Positions 1 through 9,827 of a DNA stretch of 64,000 bases are shown piece after piece. Source of the stretch: Polytrichum commune. Its lineage: Eukaryota; Streptophyta; Polytrichopsida; Polytrichales; Polytrichaceae. The stretch's first letter is position 1, and each line of letters begins with the position of its first letter. The DNA lies in assembly GCA_950295325.1 (NCBI GenBank), contig OX485806.1, forward strand, positions 434,001-498,000, in the 5' to 3' direction. The translations under genes were made by a program, and so were the position numbers. Below the pieces are notes generated by a model that saw nothing but the letters and a program-made list of their open reading frames with translations, was not told the origin of the DNA and ran no database searches.

Positions 1-325
1 CCTGTACCGTGATTACACAAGTCCTCAACAAAATTGGACCCGTAAAAGCACATGAAATTGTCTAGGTATGCCCAAAGTATAGATTCAAGATGAATATGGA
101 TGCTTGAGGGGATCCTAATTGTCAACTCACATATTGTAGCCTCAAGGTAGTAACGATTTTTACTTATATCAAATCATGGTCCGCTCTAAGTCTGATGAAG
201 CCACGGTAAATTGTAATGATGTGTAGCCGGCAATTGCTGCGCTAAGTAAATCAGGTGATGAATATTTTGTAGAACACTCAATGTGGCGTGTCAGTGGATG
301 TAGGTTCTCATCTTGACAGGTGTCA

Positions 326-525
326 TTAAACGAGCCCCCATGTGAGCATGTCGGTCATGGAACGAGCAAACAGAGCACCCAGGACAGCACCCAAACACGG
401 GGCAACCCACGAGTACCACCACTCCGAGGACCCCTTCCCAGGAATCGGGAAAAAGAAATGCACGATGCGAGGTGATAAATCGCGTGCCGGATTTAATGCA
501 GGCCCTGTTGTCCCACCTCCACAAA
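326..525 (-). CDS. Aquaglyceroporin (GlpF-like MIP) terminal exon, partial
   Basis: The minus-strand reading frame contains the second NPA box in the glyceroporin form (TTGPALNPARDLSPRIVHF) followed by a typical last extracellular loop and sixth helix (IPGKGSSEWWYSWVAP, then LGAVLGALFAR), and ends at a stop at 326. Asp after NPAR is the signature of glycerol-conducting MIPs as opposed to plant water aquaporins. A plausible splice acceptor precedes the Gly-Gly-Thr-Thr stretch, so this looks like the last exon of a multi-exon gene. The first NPA half is not recognisable in the next 2 kb upstream on this strand, so the gene is either truncated by the nearby repeats or has long introns. GlpF-like plant MIPs (GIP subfamily) are known from mosses. 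Family call is firm; whether it is functional is open. Confidence 0.72.
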
Positions 526-539
526 GCACAAGTCTGCAC

Positions 540-1611
540 GAACACAGTTCCATGTTTCTCAGAAAATTAGGTCTTACATTTACTTTCCTAGAGAATGCAT
601 CCCCACAAATGAAGCGGCTCTGCAAGATCACCAGAAACGTGGGAATTTCGGTTGTTTCTCATGACACTCTATTGAATCTCTTAAAACAATCTGGGTTGTG
701 GAGTTGTGGAAATACATCCAACAAACATTTTGTGAAGTAGAAGCTGAGACAAACAGGATGTCATGTCGTCTCTGGGTAATAACCTTGATGCGCAGCAAGG
801 GTACCAAAAAACGTGCGAAATAGGTATCGACGTTTTGAATGATATCTTTTTGAAGCTCTTCATGACTCTGGGTTCTGGAGATGTGACGATGGAAATTTAA
901 TCCAGTTCGAAACCAGGACTAACATTGGGTACTGGTGTTTATGGTTAGTGACCGTGATGATCAGCAAGGTTACCGAAAGCATGTGAAAATGACGTTCTTT
1001 TTGTATTATCAAGTTGCAATATGTTCGTTTAAGTGTCCACAAAATACATGACAAGTGTGAAGGAATCATTATTAAAGGCACGATGTGGGCCTAGTGTGGC
1101 GCTCATCTGAATTGGTCACAGATGTTTGAGTGTATGGCAAGGCTTATAGCTAGTCAAGAACGAATTCTACGAAGATAATAATCACGGTGAGATTGGTTTA
1201 TGTGCTCAAAATTTAGATACCATGGTGAGTTCAATAGTTAACACAATTCAACTTCAGTGTAGGTGGTCACCTCACCCGTAAAGATAAAAGGGTGGTCTTT
1301 GAAAATTAAGCTGGTTTAATAAGATGAAAGGCCCTCTAAAATTCTCAAATGTAAATTACATGTACAAATCATGAAAAGGTTGCATTGCATGTAGTTGGTT
1401 CATTGTTAAATGTAATATTTTGCCTTGTATGCCCATAAGTCATGCATAAGGTTTTTTGGGCCATGCCCTAAGACCATGACTATGCTTCACTTGGTTTTAC
1501 GAGCTATTAAGGCTAGATGAAGCAATGACCTTAAGTTTAAGAAGTAGGTTGACATGATCCATTTCCATGAAAACACACATGTTAAAAAACTATAGTTTAG
1601 GATGGTAGGAA
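540..1611. other. Intergenic, no recognisable gene
   Basis: No coding signal was recognised. Around 770-830 and 930-1000 there are two loosely similar stretches (AGCAAGG-TACC-AAA...), possibly an old degenerate duplication. Confidence 0.4.
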
Positions 1612-1972
1612 ATACATTAAATATGATATTTAGTCGCATATGGTTTTAATGTTATCATGGTAACTTTTTGGACGACACTTCTTAGAAATAAATGGACAAA
1701 TATTTCGTATGGATAATGGATGAGTTCATGCATTGTCCAAAACCCAACTTTCTCTTGTCAGCAAGTTGTGATGAAATATTGTCATGGATGATTGAATTTT
1801 GGATGAAACATCAATGGGTATGTGACAGTAATTGCAACATTGTAAACCTATAATCCCCCCAGAACATAACAAGAAATCATAACTAATGTTGGGTCAACAT
1901 TTAGTGTTGGTACTAATTAGTATTGAGCAAGATAATTAGAGTTGGTCACGGTAACCATCATATTTAGTGTAG
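1612..1972. repeat. MITE family A, copy 1 (~360 bp)
   Basis: A non-coding unit bounded by ATTAAATATGATATTTAG at the left and CATATTTAGTGTAG at the right, so the ends are inverted. The interior (GATGGATGAGTTCATxCATTG, TTGTGATGAAATATTGTCATGG, and a late GTTGGGT(C/T)AACATTTAGTGTT) is shared with copies at 46508-46876 and 54142-54520. No long ORF. Probably a non-autonomous DNA transposon; superfamily not determined. Confidence 0.7.
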
Positions 1973-2789
1973 TTTAGGACACGAGCTCTACCGGTTAAAT
2001 TCAATACCGGATGATGTTGGTGGACAAATCATTATCTGGAACCATGAATATATAAATATACTTTTGGTGGAGTTTTGGTGTATACATAGTAAATCTATAT
2101 GGTGATTTTTTTATGTTGTTTTGTTGACATAAATTCAAGTTTGTCTTTGATGTTTGGAAATACTTATGATATACTTATTAGTTGACAAATGTATTTCATT
2201 TCAAAGGGTTTTAGGGTTTAGGATTTAGGGTCCGGTTTATCATACTTTAATGTATATTTCCATAGAATATATGTTGATAGATTTCATTATGTTATATACA
2301 TGTTATGATTCTTATAAATATAAATATTTATTGGAATCTTAACGTTAATTATGTGATACTCCAACAAATGGTTCGTTATCACTTTTAGGTTGGTGACTTT
2401 ATTTTTTTCAATTAAACCACATTATCTAGAATCCGAACAACAAAGAATTTGTATTTGTTGAATACACTTCAATTAATATAAAAAATTATATATATAGATA
2501 TATATAAACCCTTTCAAGTTTGACAAATTGGTCATCAATGAAATGGAAATACTCCAATGAATAGCTAAATATGAGTTTAGTATCCCTATCCTTAAACACC
2601 GCAAAGCAACATATGTCATTGTGCATTCCTTGAATACTCAATTTCTACAACAACATCATGTTAATATATTAAGAGATTGTAATCTTCAATTCTCCCACAT
2701 ACTATGCCTCAATGAGACTCGCATAAAGTCTCAACGAGATTCAACATGTTGGTCACAATTGATAAAGGTCAAAATAGATGAGATATTAT
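1973..2789. other. AT-rich intergenic sequence
   Basis: AT-rich with short telomere-like GGGTTTAGG motifs near 2210-2235. No gene recognised. It ends at the left target duplication of the outer element. Confidence 0.4.
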
Positions 2790-2821
2790 TATGAACACTA
2801 TATTCGTTATTTGGAGACTTT
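2790..2821. repeat. Left TIR and TATG target duplication of the outer element
   Basis: TATG at 2790-2793 is followed by the left 28-bp terminal inverted repeat (2794-2821). It is identical in reverse complement to 36347-36374. Confidence 0.82.
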
Positions 2822-3127
2822 TTGTTAATTTTGAGACTATTTAAGGACGTGGCTTTCACATTTATAGGAATGAAAACACTACAAATATGCTATGTTCCCA
2901 ATATGGAAACAAATATGAAACTCAAATGCATGTAATTACACATATAAAAATAGGGAAATGGGACAATTACAACATTTGCATATAGGAAATCGATATCATA
3001 TTCATTGAAGAGGGTCAAAATACAAAATGCAAGTGGAATATCCACTATTAGGCCAAAGCCCTAGAAACACAAATCCACATCTATATGTATTTTAATATAG
3101 CCTATACATTTGGACCATGAATAGGCG

Positions 3128-3463
3128 TCACTCTTTTGTTTTTGAAATACTATTATTAGCCTTTGCGGCCGTTTCTTTTTCTTTTGCTTTCATGGCGTCT
3201 ATGGCTCTAAATATCTCGGCTCCGCGACTGTAACCTTGTTTATTCCCATTCCCAACCCTCGAATATATGCCATTTTCCCATATTGGCCGACCCCCTACCG
3301 AATAAGTGGAATACGAACGCGTTTGGGAAACCGAATGTCTTGCACTCTTTCGTAGGGCCAAACAACGATCAGACTCGCAAGTCGCAGTCTTCAGTGTTCG
3401 CCTATCCAATGACGGAGTGGAGGATTCACGTCCCACATCCATGTATATTGGGGTCTGAAACAA
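3128..3463 (-). CDS. Possible 3' exon or small ORF, unknown
   Basis: A 111-codon open frame on the same strand as, and downstream of, the methyltransferase/HAD gene. It is rich in Arg, Ser and Lys and ends in a basic Lys-Glu-Ala tail (KAKEKETAAKANNSISKTKE). A TTTCAG acceptor-like site precedes it, so it may be another exon, but no clear donor was found that links it to the exon at 3543-3998. No family recognised. Confidence 0.25.
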   Translation of the reverse strand: MFQTPIYMDVGRESSTPSLDRRTLKTATCESDRCLALRKSARHSVSQTRSYSTYSVGGRPIWENGIYSRVGNGNKQGYSRGAEIFRAIDAMKAKEKETAAKANNSISKTKE

Positions 3464-3542
3464 TGACCATAAATATATATAACGACGTGGGTTAGTATAA
3501 GTTACGGATGTAAGTCCGAAAAACCCAAGAATTTGAAATGCA

Positions 3543-3998
3543 CTAAATTAATATGCGGACATCATGAACGAAAAACTTGAGAATGCCAATAGTGGGGCAC
3601 CTTGGCCTTCGGGGCGGCGGTTTGATCTTCAGGGACATCGAGGGGAGTAGACACAAGCACAACCAGGACGTTCGTAAAGGCCGGGACATCAATGTGGGGT
3701 TCATCCATGCAAAGACGCCTGGTCGACCGCGGGTTTCGAACGTGCTTCTCATTGCGGAGGGGAGATGGGGATAGAGCGTAATAATATTGAGCTTTGCAAC
3801 CTTTGGAGGAGGGCTATTGACAACTCCGTCTTCGAACCCCGAGTCTTTGGAGTAATCCACGGCAAAGGCGGCATCGACGGCCGAAAATTGAAATAGTGAA
3901 GGCATTGAAACGTCGGTCACACCAATGGAAGGGGAGCTGGGGCCCGGCTGAGATGTAGACATGCCATGTCTGAGACTTTGGGATGCTTGGTGAGGCAA
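3543..3998 (-). CDS. Last exon (E) of the ParB/methyltransferase/HAD gene
   Basis: The acceptor TTTTTGTGCCTTAG at the right edge joins in phase 0 to the donor (GTATGA) at the end of the HAD exon at 4098, across a 99-nt intron. The exon adds about 151 residues: a Ser/Pro-rich start (QPGPSSPSIGVTDVSMPS), then a low-complexity, basic C-terminal tail ending at a TAG at 3543. No domain is recognised. The splice junction is inferred from consensus sites and phase, not from transcripts. Confidence 0.55.
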   Translation of the reverse strand: MPHQASQSLRHGMSTSQPGPSSPSIGVTDVSMPSLFQFSAVDAAFAVDYSKDSGFEDGVVNSPPPKVAKLNIITLYPHLPSAMRSTFETRGRPGVFAWMNPTLMSRPLRTSWLCLCLLPSMSLKIKPPPRRPRCPTIGILKFFVHDVRILI

Positions 3999-4097
3999 CT
4001 AAGGCACAAAAATACATTTACAAAATAAGGAGAGAAATGTTAGATATAAACATGGAGAGTCCAAGTACGGAGCCAAAAAGTATCAAAGTTCTCATAC

Positions 4098-4874
4098 CAA
4101 TTTATTGAGTTCAGCAAAGCCGTACAACCTCCTAAATTCTGTATCTCTTGGGCCTAGAGATCTATTGCCAATACGATTTGAGAGGACAAAATCCGGGACA
4201 CTTACGGAGTGATGGGCAAGCCTTCTAATGTAGGGTCCTAATTCTAACTCTAGGAAGTTGTCGTTTCTATCGCCCTCCCAAGGGTTCAGGAAAATGCAGT
4301 TGCCCGGGGGGTTGAGAACGCTCTTCGCCGGGCTGTCGTCAATGAGGAGCGTGTTCTCCGGAGTGGGCCAATAACCTTGGGGGACCCCCTCCAACATCGG
4401 GACGCCCACCCAGAGGTTCTTCCTCAGCACCTTAAGGAATTGAGGTCCGCGGCCTCCTCCGACCTTGGGTACAATCTTGCCGCTACGGTCATAAAGGTCA
4501 TCGCAGTGTTCTTGACCGAGAAGCAAGCACGGCATTGCGAGTTCTCGGAAAAGGAAACTGACGACGGCCTTCGTGTTGTCCATCAGCATGGAGCTCCAGA
4601 TGATGACATGGGCCAAGCCGAGGACCTCACGAAGGAAGCACCTCAAGCCGGGCCGGACGCACACAACCTTCTTGTTAATTAGTGTATCGAAGCGCCCGCC
4701 GTAATCCATGTCTTGTGGAGTACGGTAGGGACCCTTGGACGCACTATTGGAGATATGTGTGGATTGACAAAGCACGCCATTGAGGTCAAATATTATGAAG
4801 TTTTTCCTCATGGGCTGGCTTGGTCTTTCGGCGGGGTTGCGACATATCTCCGACGGACCCTGTGATGGCACATA
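4098..4874 (-). CDS. FCP1/NIF-type HAD phosphatase domain (exon D, or a separate gene)
   Basis: 259 codons matching the HAD-superfamily NIF/FCP1-like domain of plants. HAD motif I appears as FIIFDLNGVLC (exon residues 26-36), motif II lies in the VIIWSSM strand, a conserved Lys region follows, and motif III/IV is LLIDDSPAKS (about 176-185) before FLNPWEGD. The second motif I residue of the classical DxD is Asn here, so catalytic activity is uncertain, although DLNG variants are common in plant homologues. It can be joined in phase 0 to the upstream exon C (acceptor at 4875-4876, donor at 5203-5204), giving one polyprotein. Alternatively it starts at an internal ATG near 4811 as its own gene. 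No stop codons interrupt it. Confidence 0.78.
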
Positions 4875-5204
4875 CTACCTAGGTGAATGGCACTACCCAA
4901 GAAAACCAAATGACAAGCATGCAAAAACGCAACAAAGAAATGCGAGGCAACAAGTATCCGAAGAACTATCCAGTTCAAAAAATTGTATTAATGTGTTTGG
5001 TGATATACATTTCGCGAATAATTTACATTGTCACTAAAGGTCTCTCCTAAGATTAATTGAGCCTACACTAGCAAAATTGGATCCGCCGCCGCGGGCGAAG
5101 TCGAGATTCGAACTCGAAAATATGCACACGCCACGAAAGCTGGCTGACTGGGAACTTACGGACGCACGTCCGTAAAGAGGGAGGCATGCTCAAAGGTTGA
5201 TTAC
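4875..5204 (-). other. Putative phase-0 intron C/D with one palindrome
   Basis: Donor GAG|GTAATC and acceptor TAGGTAG|TATGTG on the minus strand delimit 330 nt. They enclose a palindrome copy, TTACGGACGCACGTCCGTAA, at about 5156-5175. The same arrangement (palindrome within an intron) recurs in the other introns of this element. Confidence 0.5.
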
Positions 5205-6593
5205 CTCTTCAGCGGTGAGTTCCTCGCCGGCAGTGCCTCCCTCACCAGGCCCAGTTGCGGGGCCAGGTTCCGGATGCGCGTCCGTAAATTCGCCCTGCGT
5301 GTCTTCCACCACCAACAAATCGGCTCCACCTGCTTGCGACGCTTGCGTGCCGACGAAAGGTTGATCCTCATGCGAGGAGTCTTGGCCCCCCCGCATATGT
5401 ACATCTTCATCGGCGAGGGGGGCGTCGCCGATGTTGACATCTTCATCGTCTCCTATGGCGGGAGGGGAGGGCTCTGGAGCGGCAGCAACCTGGGGAGGGG
5501 GCGGGACAACCAACGCGGGGGCCGTATAGGTGTGCTCCGGTATGTACACCGTGTGGCTGCTAGAAGGAGGGCGCACCAGAACGGGGGGCACGGACATGGC
5601 GGGCTCGGGAGCTGCATACACCACCTGGGGTCTTGCCTACAAACTTGCCATCATGCTCATGAATTGTTGGCTTTGAGCCAAGAATTGTTGATTTTGAGCC
5701 ATGAGGTCGGCGTGCCTCCGAGCAGACTCCAACCTAGCTTGCTCCATCTCAGCTTGGATGGCGGCCATCTTCCTGGCATGCTCTTCGTTGGCCTCCCGGA
5801 GCCGCATGTCAAGCTCTTCCTTCATCCTCTTCTCCATCTTCTCGTCCAGCTCGGAGACGGACATGGGCTCTCTCTTCACCTTGCCTGGCTCAGAAGGCAA
5901 GGCGGAGATGGAAGCGTACAGCCTCACCTCATCCTCGTCTTCATCTGAGAGTTCCAAGACGGCGCCTTCGGGGTATTCGTTGTAAGGTGTCTTGTTCCTC
6001 TGCCGCCGGCTTGCACGGTAGGAGTCGATATCGGGCCTCGATATCAACTCTAGCATATCTCTACCTTCCATGGGCGGGAGCGCCGCCTGCTCACTGGGCT
6101 CTCCCCCACCAGAGGACGCCGTGCATCCGGTTTCTGCAGCAAGGTCCGCATCCCTCTCCGCCATAAGCCTTGCAGCACGAGATGGGCCCACAGTGGAAGG
6201 AAGCCCAACTCGAGAAGTGGGAGTCCCAAAGGGTGATAGACTAGGCGTATTATGAGGCACCCGAATTGGAGTGACGTTGGGCTGCGCCTCCTCTGCATCC
6301 ATGTTGTCTTCACCCAGGAGATACGCCACGCGATCCACTGGATGACGAGCAAGACCACGCAAGTCTTCCTGCCTGGAGGGCTGTCCCCTTGGAGACATTG
6401 GATCATCGTCTCCATCGCTACCCCACCCACCTGCATGAGAAGGCTCCTCTCTAGAGGCAAGAGGAACAGCAGGATGTGGGGTAATGATATCCAAGAAGTC
6501 ATTGAGATCCATTTTCTCTGCAAGCTTCCTGTGATCTTTGCACTCATCCATGTCGCCAGCCCCCACAAACGAGTTAACCTGCAACCCAAGCAT
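5205..6593 (-). pseudogene. Methyltransferase C-terminal strand plus coiled-coil exon (C), one in-frame TAG
   Basis: The exon opens in phase 0 after a TTTGGTGCAG acceptor with MLGLQVNSFVGAGDMDE and DHRKLAEKM. This is the strand after motif I in N6A/N4C-type DNA methyltransferases (usually 'R.IG.E.DP.Y...A..R'). It therefore completes the fold begun in exon B. It is followed by an acidic Ser/Pro linker, then a charged coiled coil (DEKMEKRMKEELDMRLREAN through QNQQFLAQSQQF) and a Pro-rich tail. A TAG at 5637-5639 interrupts the frame between SMMASL and ARPQVVY; CAG to TAG explains it. The exon ends at the donor GAG|GTAATC at 5204. The downstream partner is the HAD exon. Confidence 0.62.
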
Positions 6594-6865
6594 CTGCACC
6601 AAATAAAAAAAGTTAGTGGATTGTTGGTATCAAGATTGAATTGACGGGGCAAATGGACATACAAACATGATGCAGTGTGCATTTTACGGACGTACGTCCG
6701 TAAAATACACACTGGTTTAGGTTTGATAACTTTACGGCTGCGCGGCCGTAAATATGCATTGCAGCGCGGCCGCAAAGTTGAAATGAACTAGGTGGTTACA
6801 CTTTACGGTCGCGCGGCCATAAAGTTGCATCAGGTGGAGGCATGAAAGTTTTTTTAAGTACTTAC

Positions 6866-8185
6866 CAATGCCGCATAAACAAATTTGGTCCCCCCGAAGA
6901 CGTTGTACACTGTCTCACTCATCACAGTCACAGCCTTCAATACTCCTATGTAAAAGTCCATTCGGAGCTCGGTTGCCGGGCAGATTGCGAACATCGCCTC
7001 GTCCATTAGCTCCTTGGGGTGTGGAGGCGGCAACTGGTAAATTTTCTTGAACACGCTCTTCGCCTTTATAGGCAAACGCCCACTTGGCGAAGACTTCCGT
7101 GTCAAGAAATAGATACATATAGCGCCGACCTGCTTTACCCCCCTTGCTTCTTCGATGACGGCGATGCCTTCCGTCTTCGCGGGGGCGTATGTGCTGTGGA
7201 AGATATTGTATTCGAGATCCATCGTCGAGTTGTATAGGTCGACGACCGCTGCGGATCTCTCTTGGTCCACAATCCACAGCCACACGTTTGGCTCCAGAAG
7301 TGCAGGGGACCGAAAGCTCTTGAAAGCTTTCAGGAAGCTGTCGTAGAAAGGGGTCCCCGGAGGAGGTTGTTTCCAAGAATTTGGAAATGCACGGAAATCA
7401 AAGATAGCAAAAGGACAACCCCGGGGGTCATCTCTCACAGTGGCCCGCGAAGCATGGGTGTCCCACTTGCCGAACTTCAATTGTGATGTCACAGCGCAAA
7501 ACCTCGCGACACCCTCGAATTTGGCATTCTTCTTTCTATCGAGGAAGTGTTTATACAAAGTTGTCTCCCTTTCGTCGATAGAACCTTTCTTCTCGTTCTT
7601 CCTTGAGCGCTGGGCCAAGAACGGAGATGTTGCTCTTATCAATGCCTTCATTGAGACGCCATTGATGTGGTATGCTATTTTCAATCCCCTCCAGTTGTCC
7701 CACACAATGTCACCATCTGCATCTGTAAGGTTGTAGGCGGGTACCAATTTGCCTATCTCCCTCATAGCCAATGTCTTCTTCTTCCTGTATTCGCACCATT
7801 CCTTAATATGGTACGTTGAAGGCTTCATAAACCTTGGTCGTTTGAGGAAGATTTTTGGATACGGCGCTGTCCTTCTCGGAGTCTCCTTAAGAAGGTGTTC
7901 TGCCGCCTTGTAAAGCTCGGCATCGAGCAACCCTTGGAGGGGACGGAAAAACTCTCTGAGGATTGGAGGCACCTTAATCTTCAGGTCCTCTTTGTACTTC
8001 TTCTCCGTCTCAAGGTTGATGAGTTCTCCGTTGCTGTGTGCATGGAAGACGCGCATTCAGATAGCCCAGGTCTTACCCAACGAAGTGATGAGCTTCAGTT
8101 CGCCCTTCAGATCTTGCACTGTCTTCATGCCGCTTTGCTTCATGTCAATGCTTGAGAACTTCGTCACAATCGCACTGCTGAATGC
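6866..8185 (-). pseudogene. DNA N-methyltransferase-like domain exon (B), one in-frame TGA
   Basis: The exon runs from acceptor ACTTGCAG|GCATTC to donor TTG|GTAAGT and encodes 440 codons in phase 0. The order matches beta-class, permuted N4C/N6A methyltransferases: a motif IV-position strand (CPFAIFDFRAFPNSW, about polyprotein residue 690), two further strands (NVWLWIVDQ and EYNIFHST), then motif I at the very end (VYNVFGGTKFVYAAL). It continues in exon C. The usual DPPY/NPPY catalytic tetrapeptide appears as DFRA, so the enzyme may be inactive or divergent. A TGA at 8057-8059 (one C to T from CGA) splits the exon, with AFSSAIVTKFSS... upstream and MRVFHAHSNGELINL downstream. Confidence 0.62.
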
Positions 8186-8339
8186 CTGCAAGTAGAGAAA
8201 CAAATGAGTTGTTGAAATGAGATTAAAAAATGGAATGAGAACAGTCTAGTTTACGGACGCGCGCCCGTAAACTTGGAGCACAGAAAGAGTGAAGGAGAAT
8301 TTACGGACGCGCGTCCGTAAATTCATTTGGGAATATTAC

Positions 8340-8630
8340 CTGCCATTTGGGATTCTTGACGACTGCGTTGTCCCTCTCTTTTGGTGGACAGCCGTGCTCC
8401 TCCCACAAGGTCCTACCAGCCACGATGTTGGCTGCCCATGACGCCTCAAACGCTTTGATTTTGTTTGTCTGGTTGAGGAAGGCAGATATGGCGATGAGCT
8501 GATTGGAGTCCTCTGAATGCACGAGAAGTGCCTTCCAATATCGGATTGTGGGTTTCAGAGGGCTCTTCCGATTATCGTCTACGAGGAGAGCTTTTGCCGC
8601 TTCCACGCTATGCTGGCCGTCCACGATGTA
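8340..8630 (-). pseudogene. ParB/DGQHR-domain exon A, distal part (right of the hAT insertion)
   Basis: This is the 3' part of exon A, beginning within YIVDGQHSVEAAKALLVDD. DGQH followed by an alanine-rich helix is the core motif of the ParB/Srx-like and DGQHR families. It ends at donor TGGCAG|GTAATA. The reading frame continues exactly into 24121 once the hAT element and one 8-bp duplication are removed (999 + 291 nt, both multiples of three). The domain is known from ParB partition proteins and phage or bacterial DNA-modification proteins; its role here is inferred. Confidence 0.65.
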
Positions 8631-8900
8631 CAGGGTTGTCTATTGTGTCGTGACGGAGGGTAATCCCGACATAATGTCGTGCCGTCACGACACGTATCCG
8701 TCACGACATTATGCCGGATGCTGTCTTTATCCTGACGGACTTGAATTTTACCGATTTTTTTGTGTAATTACATTAACCCATTTCTGACACGTAGGATTTA
8801 CAATGTCCACGTGTGATGACATGTCAGCAAAGTAAAGGTAAAGTGGGGAAAATTTTACTAGAGCCCGTCCGCCCCCCCGTCCGCCTCCGTTCCCAACCCC
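8623..8900 (+). repeat. Left end of the hAT element: target duplication, TIR and subterminal motifs
   Basis: ACGATGTA duplication (8623-8630), TIR CAGGGTTGTCTAT, then GTCGTGACGG motifs in both orientations (about 8643-8715). About 240 bp from 8631 are closely matched at 55951-56190 in the small non-autonomous relative, which defines a conserved family end. Confidence 0.88.
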
Positions 8901-9572
8901 CGTTCGCCCCCGTTCCCCCCCGTTCACAATCCCATTCGCCACCGTTCCCCCCCGTCCGCTCCCGTTCCCAACCCCGTCCGCTCCCCCGTCCGCCCCACCC
9001 CCGTCCGCCCCCCCCCCCCCCCCCGTCCGGCCCCCCCCTCCCCCGTCCGTCCGCTCCCCCGTCCGCTCCCTTGTCCGTTCCCCCCCCCCTCCGTCCGCTT
9101 CCCCGTCCGCCCCCCCCGTCCGCTCCCCCCCCCGTCCGTCCGTTCCCCCTTCCGCTCCCCCGTCCGCTCCCCCGTCCGTCCGCTCCGTCCGCTCCCCCGT
9201 CCGTCCGCTCCGTCCGCTCCGTCCGCTCCCCCCCCCCCCCGTCCGTCCGCTCCCCCCCCCTCCGTCCGCTTCCCCGTCCGCCCCCCCGTCCGGTCCCCCC
9301 CGTCCGTCCGCTCCCCCGTCCGCTCCCCCGTCCGCTCCCTTGTCCGCTCCCCCGTCCGCTCCCTTGTCCGCTCCCCCCCCCCCCTCCGTCCGCTTCCCCG
9401 TCCGCCCCCCGTCCGCTCCCCCCCCCCCCCCCCCCCCCCCGTCCGCTCCCCCCCCCCCCCCCCCCCCCCCGTCCGCTCCCCCCCGTCCGTCCGCTCCCTC
9501 GTCCGCTCCCCCCCTCCGTCCGCCCCCCCGTCCGGTCCCCCCCCCCCCCCCCTTCCGTCCGCTCCCCCGTCC
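8870..9572 (+). repeat. GTCCGCTCCC array upstream of the transposase promoter
   Basis: About 700 bp of almost G-free plus strand built from CCGTCCGCTCC-type units and C runs, ending about 10 bp before the TATA box of the transposase gene. Open frames across it on either strand are repeat artefacts. Extreme strand asymmetry could favour R-loops or non-B structures. C-run lengths are likely to be unreliable in assembly. Confidence 0.85.
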
Positions 9573-9582
9573 GATTCGAATA

Positions 9583-9590
9583 CTATAAAT
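9583..9590 (+). promoter_or_regulatory. TATA box of the hAT transposase gene
   Basis: CTATAAAT lies right after the GTCCGC array and about 240 bp before the ATG at 9828. A 5'UTR intron is likely, because TTTGCAG|GTTTTG precedes the start codon. Confidence 0.5.
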
Positions 9591-9827
9591 TGAGGGTTCA
9601 AGGTGCCATTTTTGCCTCCACTGACATAGTGTGTCTCAAGTCTTTTGATTCTCCTTTGAGGAGTGAGGAGTGAGGATTGAATGCGTGAGACCCGAATGCA
9701 GAGGATACTTTGTCCAATCTAGTGACTGTGAATTAGGGTTGCCCTTGTGGCACTCTTGAACAGGACCTAGTATGCGATCAAAGTTACTTGCTCTAACTTG
9801 TTTGTATTTGCAGGTTTTGTTGAAGTC

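Larger units (their letters stand above)
5155..8321. repeat. Intronic palindrome copies (TTACGGACG...CGTCCGTAA family)
   Basis: Copies or variants at about 5155-5177, 6682-6705 (central GTAC), 6731-6752 and 6802-6823 (GCGCGGCC variants), 8250-8271 and 8300-8321. Apart from a degenerate half-copy near 5275 within exon C, these fall in introns of the minus-strand gene. Stems are long and nearly perfect, so each could form a hairpin or bind a dimeric protein. Confidence 0.8.

Noticed and set aside
342-740. 132-codon plus-strand ORF
   Set aside because: It is the antisense shadow of the aquaglyceroporin exon.
8813-9673. Long Pro/Arg/Ser ORF on the plus strand and Gly/Arg/Glu ORF on the minus strand in the C-rich array
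   Set aside because: Both follow from the GTCCGC repeat composition; stop codons are depleted by low A/T content. No protein signal.
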